Positions 58,616 to 64,000 of a stretch of 64,000 nt of DNA are shown one piece after another. Within the stretch, counting starts at the first letter, position 1. Each line of letters opens with the position of its first letter. The notes under the pieces are model-generated. The model made no database searches and was not told where the DNA came from. It saw only the letters and a list, made by a program, of their open reading frames with translations. The stretch covers positions 1,958,001 to 2,022,000 of the forward strand of contig NZ_JACHMZ010000001.1 in assembly GCF_014205165.1 (NCBI RefSeq). The letters run 5' to 3'. The position numbers were made by a program, and so were the translations under genes. Origin of the DNA: Micromonospora carbonacea (GTDB taxonomy: Bacteria > Actinomycetota > Actinomycetes > Mycobacteriales > Micromonosporaceae).

Positions 58616-59392
58616 ATGCAGAGCAATGTCAATGGACAGTCCTACGTGGACGTCGCCGCCGAGCTCGGGCTGGGTGAGACCGTCGGCCGCTACCGGTCCT
58701 CCGTCGGCGCCGACATCTCCATCACGGTGGCCGTCGCCGTGCTGGGCGTCGTCCTGATCCTCGTGAGCGGCGGCGCCCAGGCCGTCGTCGCGCTCGGTGC
58801 CGGCCTGCTGGCCTTGGCCGCGCTCGCCGCGTGGGTGACCCGACGCAAGGCGGGCAGGTGCCGTTACCTGTACGACAACGGCTCGCTGACCGTCGACCAC
58901 ACCGGCGCCGTCACCTCGTTGTTCACCTGGGACGACGTGGCGCACGTGCGGGTCTGGGTCCGGGTGCTCTACCTGGTCAGCGCGTACGTGGAGGTCCTGC
59001 AGGGCCGCGTCGAGCTCAAGGACGGCACGGTCGTCGACCTGGCCAAGCCCGACTACAGGGACAAGCACGAGCTGGTCGCGCACGTGGAGAAGTTCGCTGC
59101 CGCCGCCGTGCTGCCGGTCAAGGTCGACGAGGCGCTGCGCACCGGCGCCGCGACCTTCGGGCCGGTCACGCTGACCGGCGCGGGGGTGCGCCGAGGCAGC
59201 GAGTTCGTCACCCGTTCCGCCATCACGAACGTGGAATGCGGCAAGACCCGCCTGAAGATCTGGGCCGGGCAGCGCCGGCCGGTCATCTCCGAGCGGCTGC
59301 GCAACATCCCCGACGTGGCCGTCCTGCTGCACCTGATGCGGCGCTGGCCGGTCGCCGACGAGCCCGAGGGCGAGGCCGGCGTCACCGCGTAG
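58616..59392 (+). CDS. Two-helix membrane protein of unknown function (DUF6585-like)
   Basis: 258 residues, ATG at 58616 with GGAAG upstream. About 40 soluble residues lead into two adjacent hydrophobic helices (ISITVAVAVLGVVLILV and VALGAGLLALAALAAWV), then a PH-like beta domain (YLYDNGSLTVDHTG, FTWDDVAHVRVWV) and a second similar half. This resembles the DUF6585 family, from memory. No functional neighbours. Confidence 0.65.
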   Translation: MQSNVNGQSYVDVAAELGLGETVGRYRSSVGADISITVAVAVLGVVLILVSGGAQAVVALGAGLLALAALAAWVTRRKAGRCRYLYDNGSLTVDHTGAVTSLFTWDDVAHVRVWVRVLYLVSAYVEVLQGRVELKDGTVVDLAKPDYRDKHELVAHVEKFAAAAVLPVKVDEALRTGAATFGPVTLTGAGVRRGSEFVTRSAITNVECGKTRLKIWAGQRRPVISERLRNIPDVAVLLHLMRRWPVADEPEGEAGVTA

Positions 59393-59449
59393 CCGGGCAT
59401 TGCGGCAGCCAGGGCGGGGCAGGCGCCCCGGCGTCAGGTGACAGGCCGG

Positions 59450-60685
59450 TCACCGTCCCTGCGGAGTCCGGACGTCCCGGGCCCGGTCCCCGGCCCAGGC
59501 CGCTTCGAGGATCGCGGTGAGGCTGGCGGTGTCGGTCGGGCCCGGGTGGTTCTGGATCAGACGGGTGACGCCACCGGCCAGCTCCGCGAAGCGCGGGAGG
59601 TCGGCGCGGGCCACGCCGATGTCCGCCAGGCTGGCCGGGATGCCGATGTCGGCGAGGAGGCCGTCGAGCCAGGTGAGGAACGCGTCCGCGGCCTCGGCGT
59701 CCGAGGCGTCGGCCACGTCGAGCCCGCACACCCGGGCGAGGTCGGCCAGCCGGTCGCTGATGGCGTCCCTGGCCGCGTCCAGCGCGTAGGGCAGCAGCAG
59801 CCCGACGCCCAGGCCGTGCGGCGTGTGGGTGGCCGCGCCGATGGGGTACTGGAGGGCGTGCGGGGCGCCGTTGCCCGCGTGGGAGAAGGCGAGCCCGGCG
59901 AGCATGGACCCGTAGGACATGTCCGCGCGCGCGTCGGTGTCGCCCCCGTCTGCGACCGCGCGCCGCAGGCTGCGGGCGATCCGCTCCGCGGCCAGGAGCG
60001 CGTAGTGGTCGGTGACCGGGTTGCGGCCGAGGAACACCTGCTCCACCGGGTCGCGCGGCCCGTGCGGCCGGGGTCGCGCCGTGTAGCTCTCCACCGCGTG
60101 ACAGAACGCGTCGATGCCGGAGTGGGCGGTGACGGTCGCGGGGCAGGTGTAGGTGAGCTCGGGGTCGACGATGGCGAAGTCGGGCACGATGTGGACGCTG
60201 GAGACCCCCACCTTCAGCGCGCGCTCCGGGTCGGTCAGCACCGAGACGGGGGTGAGCTCGGAGCCGGTGCCGGACGTCGTCGGCACCGCGACGAGCGGAA
60301 TGGTCGGCCCCGGCACCCTCGACTCGCCGTAGAAGTCGCGCGGCGTCCCGCCGTGTCGCCGGATGACGCCGACGATCTTGGCGAGGTCGATCACCGTGCC
60401 GCCGCCGATGGCGAGGATCACGTCGGCGTCCACCCGGGCGGCGGCCGAGACGGCCAGGGCGACATCGGTGAGGGGAACGTCCGGGGTCGCGTCGGAGAAC
60501 ACCTCGACGGCCTCGGTCTGCTCCCGCACGGCGGCCACGATCCCGGCGACGCCCGGCTGCCCCAGCAGGACCCGGTCGGTCACGACGAGGACCCGCGAGC
60601 CGCTCTCGGCCACCACCCGTGGGATGTTCTGCGCGACCCCTTCGCCCACGATCAGCTGGCGTGGTCCGCGGACGGTCTCAAGCAT
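59450..60685 (-). CDS. Iron-containing alcohol dehydrogenase
   Basis: A 411-residue group III dehydrogenase. NAD site GGGTVIDLAK; iron ligands in the TAHSGIDAFCHAVES and AGNGAPHALQYPIG blocks; TTSGTGSE conserved loop present. ATG at 60685. Located 186 bp downstream of an aldehyde dehydrogenase gene and two ABC ATPase genes in the same direction, pointing to catabolism of an imported alcohol or polyol, with the alcohol-to-aldehyde step here. Substrate is inference. Confidence 0.88.
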   Translation of the reverse strand: MLETVRGPRQLIVGEGVAQNIPRVVAESGSRVLVVTDRVLLGQPGVAGIVAAVREQTEAVEVFSDATPDVPLTDVALAVSAAARVDADVILAIGGGTVIDLAKIVGVIRRHGGTPRDFYGESRVPGPTIPLVAVPTTSGTGSELTPVSVLTDPERALKVGVSSVHIVPDFAIVDPELTYTCPATVTAHSGIDAFCHAVESYTARPRPHGPRDPVEQVFLGRNPVTDHYALLAAERIARSLRRAVADGGDTDARADMSYGSMLAGLAFSHAGNGAPHALQYPIGAATHTPHGLGVGLLLPYALDAARDAISDRLADLARVCGLDVADASDAEAADAFLTWLDGLLADIGIPASLADIGVARADLPRFAELAGGVTRLIQNHPGPTDTASLTAILEAAWAGDRARDVRTPQGR

Positions 60686-60871
60686 GTCGGTGCCTCTCCG
60701 GAACGTCGGCGGCGGTGTGCTGGGCGGACGTCCAGGTCACCTGCGTGACCGGGACGGCGTCGGCGAGGTCGGCCGCCCGGGTGGCGCAGCCGTCCCCCGG
60801 GTGAAGGCCGGTCAGGTCATGGGTGCGCGGGGCGCGGTGATCCGCGGCGAGCGCGCGGGGCGGCGGGACGG

Positions 60872-62332
60872 TCACGGCAGGTCGATCGCCGCGTAGGTGA
60901 GGTCGAGGTATTCGAGGATGCCCTCGTGCGACCCCTCCTTGCCGATCCCGGACTGCTTCACGCCTCCGAACGGGGCCGACGGGTCCGAGATCAGACCACG
61001 GTTGATGCCGACCATTCCGGTCTCCAGCCCCTCGGCGAACCGGAGCGCCCGTTGCAGGTCACGGGTGAAGACGTAGCCGACCAGGCCGTGCTCGGTGTCG
61101 TTGGCCTTCGCCAGCACCTCGTCGTCGGACGTGAACGGGATGATCGGCGCCACCGGGCCGAAGATCTCCGCCCGGAGCAGCCGGGCGTCCTCGGGCACGT
61201 CGACGAGGACCGTCGGCGGGTAGAAGTGGCCCGGCCCGTCCGGACGCCCGCCGCCGACCAGGACCCGCGCGCCGCGGTCGACCGCGTCGGCGACGAGTTC
61301 GTCGATCTGGGCGACCGACGCCTCGTCGATCAGCGCCCCGACGTCCACGCCGTCGTCGAGACCGTGGCCCACCGACAGCGCGCCCATCCGCTCGGCGAAG
61401 CGCGCCGTGAACTCCTCGCGCACCGGCTCCTCGACGTAGATCCGGTTGGCCGCGATGCAGGACTCCCCGATGTTGCGCATCTTGGCCACCATGGCCCCGT
61501 CGAGCGCGACGTCCAGGTCGGCGTCGGCACACACGATCAGGGCCGCGTTGCCGCCCAGCTCCATCGAGGTGCGCAGCACGTTGTCCGCGGCCTGCCGCAG
61601 CAGCACGCGCCCGACCTCGGTCGACCCGGTGAACGAGAGCTTGCGGGTCCGGCTGTCGGCCAGCAGCGCGGAGACGACCTTGCCGGAACGCCTGGTGGTC
61701 ACCACGTTGACGACACCCGGGGGTACGCCGACCTCCTCCATGATGCGGGCCAGCAACAGCATGGTCAGCGGCGTCTGCGCGGCCGGTTTGGTGATCGTCG
61801 TGCAGCCGGCGGCCAGCGCGGGAGCGATCTTGCGGGCGCCCATGGCCAACGGAAAGTTCCAGGGCGTCACGAAGACACACGGTCCGACCGGCTTCGGCAC
61901 GGTGAGGATGCGGTATCCGCCTGCGGGAGCGGTGCCGTAGCGCCCCTCGACGCGTACCGCCTCCTCGGCGAACCACCGGAAGAACTCGGCGCCGTAGGCG
62001 ACCTCCGCCCGCGCCTCGGCGAGCGGCTTGCCCATCTCCAGCGTGATCAGCCGGGCGATCTCCTCGGACCGCCCGGTCAGGGCCCGGTACGTCGCGGTCA
62101 GCAACTCCGACCGCCTCCGCGGCGGGGTCGCCGCCCACCCCGCCATCGCGCCGCTCGCCGCGTCCAGGGCGGCGAGGCCGTCGACGACGTCGGCGTCCGC
62201 CACCTCGGCGATGGTCTTGCCGGTGGCCGGATCCTCGACGGCGAAGGTGGCTCCGCTGGCGGCGGCGCGCCAGGCGTCGCCGATCCGCAGCCGCCGGTGC
62301 TCGGGGGCCAGGACGTTCGTTGGGTCGCTCAT
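60872..62332 (-). CDS. Aldehyde dehydrogenase (succinate-semialdehyde/glycolaldehyde type)
   Basis: A 486-residue NAD(P)-dependent enzyme. ATG at 62332 preceded by AGGAGG; an ATG 30 nt further upstream has no RBS. Motifs: TPWNFPLAMGARKIAPALAAG, FTGSTEVGR, catalytic Glu in MELGGNA, catalytic Cys in GESCIAANR (many relatives have GQxC), and EIFGPVAPI. Closest in style to GabD-type enzymes. With the iron alcohol dehydrogenase it could oxidise an alcohol to an acid. Confidence 0.9.
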   Translation of the reverse strand: MSDPTNVLAPEHRRLRIGDAWRAAASGATFAVEDPATGKTIAEVADADVVDGLAALDAASGAMAGWAATPPRRRSELLTATYRALTGRSEEIARLITLEMGKPLAEARAEVAYGAEFFRWFAEEAVRVEGRYGTAPAGGYRILTVPKPVGPCVFVTPWNFPLAMGARKIAPALAAGCTTITKPAAQTPLTMLLLARIMEEVGVPPGVVNVVTTRRSGKVVSALLADSRTRKLSFTGSTEVGRVLLRQAADNVLRTSMELGGNAALIVCADADLDVALDGAMVAKMRNIGESCIAANRIYVEEPVREEFTARFAERMGALSVGHGLDDGVDVGALIDEASVAQIDELVADAVDRGARVLVGGGRPDGPGHFYPPTVLVDVPEDARLLRAEIFGPVAPIIPFTSDDEVLAKANDTEHGLVGYVFTRDLQRALRFAEGLETGMVGINRGLISDPSAPFGGVKQSGIGKEGSHEGILEYLDLTYAAIDLP

Positions 62333-62431
62333 CGCGTCGCCTCCTGTGATCTTCTTGGTCATGTCCGGCGCGCGCCGGCCGCAGTCGCCGGCCGCAGTCG
62401 CCCGCAGTCGTCCGCACCGTCGGCGGTGCGG

Positions 62432-63508
62432 CTACCGCCCCGCCCCGGACAGCGACAGCCCGGTGCCCGCGTCGAACAGGTGCGCCCGGTCCAGGTCGAC
62501 CGTGACCTGCACCCGTTCGCCCGGCGTGCCGGTGGCGGTGGGTCGTGCCTTGACCTTGAGGATCTCGGTCCCCACCCGGACGTCGACCACCGTCCGGTCG
62601 CCGAGCGGTTCGAGCCCGTAGAGTTCGCCCGCCAACGACGCGTCCCCGCGCTGCTCGACGGAGAGGTCCTCCGCGCGTAGGCCCAGCAGCAGCGCCCGGC
62701 CCTCCTCCGCCGTGGTCCAGCGGGGCCGCGGCAGCGTCCAGCCCCCCGCGCCGACCAGGCGGTCCCCCTCGGCGTGGCAGGCGAGCAGGCTGATCGGCGG
62801 GCTCCCGACGAACCCCGCGACCCACTGGTTGGCCGGCCGCTCGTACACCTCGGTCGGCGTGCCGACCTGTTGCACCTTCCCCTCCTTGAGGACCGCGACC
62901 TGGTCGGCCATGGACAGGGCCTCGACCTGGTCGTTGGTCACGTAGACGAAGGTCGCGCCGAGGTTGCGGTGGATGCGGGTGAGCTCGGTGCGCATCTCGA
63001 CGCGGAGCTTGAGGTCGAGGTTCGTCAGCGGCTCGTCCATGAGGAACGCGCGCGGGCGACGGACCAGCGCCCGGGCCAGGGCGACCCGCTGCATCTCCCC
63101 GCCCGACAACTGCGCGGGACGACGCTGGAGCAGCCGTTCGATGTGCAGCAGGCTCGACATCCGCTCGACGGCCGCGGCGATCTCGCCCGAGGACGCGCCG
63201 CGTGCCCGCAACGGCGACGCGATGTTCTCGAAGGCCGTGCGTCGCGGGTAGAGGGCGTAGTTCTGGAAGACCATGGCCAGGTCGCGTGCGGCCGGGGTGT
63301 CACCGGTCGCGTCCCGGCCGTCCAGGTGCACCGAGCCGGCGTCGAGCTTCTCCAGGCCGGCGATCGCGCGCAGGGTCGTCGTCTTGCCCGCCCCCGAGGG
63401 CCCGAGCACGACGAAGAACGCGCCGTCCGGCACGTCGAGGGTCACCCCGTCCAGGGCCTGGACCTTGCCGAAGGACTTGCACAGCCCCTGCACCGCCACG
63501 GTTCCCAT
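62432..63508 (-). CDS. ABC transporter ATP-binding protein (UgpC/MsmX/MalK type)
   Basis: A 358-residue ATPase. Walker A GPSGAGKT, Q-loop VFQNYALYP, signature LSGGEMQR, Walker B AFLMDEPLTNLD, and an H-loop position reading YVTNDQVEA, where the usual His is Asn. A C-terminal regulatory TOBE/OB domain follows (LGLRAEDLSVE...VKARPTATG). The ATG at 63508 overlaps the stop of the upstream ATPase by one base (TGATG). Second of two tandem ATPases, as in GlpS/GlpT-type systems. The N for H substitution suggests asymmetric ATPase sites. Confidence 0.88.
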   Translation of the reverse strand: MGTVAVQGLCKSFGKVQALDGVTLDVPDGAFFVVLGPSGAGKTTTLRAIAGLEKLDAGSVHLDGRDATGDTPAARDLAMVFQNYALYPRRTAFENIASPLRARGASSGEIAAAVERMSSLLHIERLLQRRPAQLSGGEMQRVALARALVRRPRAFLMDEPLTNLDLKLRVEMRTELTRIHRNLGATFVYVTNDQVEALSMADQVAVLKEGKVQQVGTPTEVYERPANQWVAGFVGSPPISLLACHAEGDRLVGAGGWTLPRPRWTTAEEGRALLLGLRAEDLSVEQRGDASLAGELYGLEPLGDRTVVDVRVGTEILKVKARPTATGTPGERVQVTVDLDRAHLFDAGTGLSLSGAGR

Positions 63509-64000
63509 CAGGCCACCAGTTCTTCCGTGCGTACGTCGTAGACCGCCGGGGTCCCGCCGGTGTGCCGCAGCCCGACCGTCGCGTCGGCGGCGAACCGGAC
63601 GGTCGGTGGCATCCGCACCCGCACGTCGCGCTCGCCGCCGTGGTCGACCACGTAGATGATCTCGTCGCCCAGCCATTCGGCGGAGACCACGCGGGCCGGG
63701 ATCGCGCCCTCGGCCCCCGGCGCGGTGACCTCCAGCGCCTCCGGCCGGACGCCGGCGACCAGGCGACGGTCGCGCGGCAGGCCCTGCGGTGGCGTGAGCA
63801 CCAGCCCGCCCTGGCCGCGCAGCGTCCCGTCGGCCACCTCCACCTCGATCAGGTTGATCGGCGGGGAGCCGATGAACGCGGCGCAGAAGAGGCTCGCCGG
63901 CCGGTCGTAGACCTCCAGCGGCGTGCCGACCTGCTCGACGCGGCCCTTGTTGAGGATGGCGATCCGGTGACCGAGCGACATCGCCTCCACCTGGTCGTGG
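63508..64000 (-). CDS. ABC transporter ATP-binding protein, C-terminal part (continues beyond the window)
   Basis: Only the last about 163 residues are inside the window, beginning at the H-loop (HDQVEAMSLG, with the normal His) and the conserved IGSPPINLIE region, followed by the TOBE/OB regulatory domain. Nucleotide-binding motifs lie outside. Overlaps the next ATPase gene by one base, so the two proteins are coupled and probably form a heterodimer. Confidence 0.85.
   Translation of the reverse strand, partial: HDQVEAMSLGHRIAILNKGRVEQVGTPLEVYDRPASLFCAAFIGSPPINLIEVEVADGTLRGQGGLVLTPPQGLPRDRRLVAGVRPEALEVTAPGAEGAIPARVVSAEWLGDEIIYVVDHGGERDVRVRMPPTVRFAADATVGLRHTGGTPAVYDVRTEELVA

Noticed and set aside
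1..64000. tRNA, rRNA, riboswitch, transposase, integrase or attachment site
   Set aside because: None recognised by eye; a covariance-model scan (tRNAscan, Infernal) would be decisive.

Overview
The window is high-GC (roughly 70%), with GTG/TTG starts, twin-arginine and lipoprotein signals, MmyB-, ROK- and LacI-type regulators, F420-type enzymes and many secreted multi-modular CAZymes. This points to a filamentous actinomycete, most likely Micromonosporaceae (Micromonospora-like); the genus is inferred from style only. No tRNA, rRNA, CRISPR array or intact insertion sequence was seen.

Layout. (1) 1-2.4 kb: the broken tail of a secreted protein whose CBM2-like module is cut off, then a lone FAD-dependent halogenase. 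(2) 2.4-22.4 kb: an apparent alpha-glucan locus. It holds a Tat-exported GH71/99-like enzyme, three secreted beta-helix enzymes with the GH87 (alpha-1,3-glucanase/mycodextranase) D-x22-DD acidic triad, a LacI regulator, a binding-protein/two-permease ABC importer and a cytoplasmic GH13 alpha-glucosidase. (3) 22.4-23.4 kb: a scar region with a broken TetR gene, an intact palindromic operator and a small deazaflavin (F420)-type reductase. (4) 23.5-28.8 kb: two secreted proteins, ThuA+DUF1080 and a PQQ-type sugar dehydrogenase, that end in almost identical CBM6/ricin-lectin modules. (5) 29-39.9 kb: an apparent beta-1,3-glucan locus with GH2, GH55, a ROK repressor, a second SBP/permease/permease importer and a GH1 beta-glucosidase, with operator-like palindromes at the promoters. 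Regions 2 and 5 together could attack both main glucans of fungal cell walls outside the cell and import the oligosaccharides; neither importer carries its own ATPase.

(6) 39.9-45 kb: housekeeping and detoxification-type genes: a membrane hydrolase, NUDIX, a small secreted protein, a zinc alcohol dehydrogenase, and a divergent MBL-MarR-CMD operon with a likely leaderless promoter built from three 15-bp repeats. (7) 45.7-52.1 kb: a two-gene aromatic polyketide unit, a KAS III-like acyltransferase plus an iterative type I PKS (KS-AT-DH-KR-ACP, 6-methylsalicylate/naphthoate-synthase type). (8) 52.1-56.6 kb: an alpha/beta-hydrolase remnant, an MMPL exporter and a divergent histidine kinase/response regulator pair. 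(9) 56.7-64 kb: SDR/MmyB regulator pair, a membrane protein, iron alcohol dehydrogenase, aldehyde dehydrogenase and two tandem UgpC/MsmX-type ABC ATPases, the second cut by the window end.

A recurring architectural feature is the long, near-perfect hairpin (9-16 bp arms) after most of the CAZyme genes, and a hairpin between the binding-protein and permease genes in both sugar importers.
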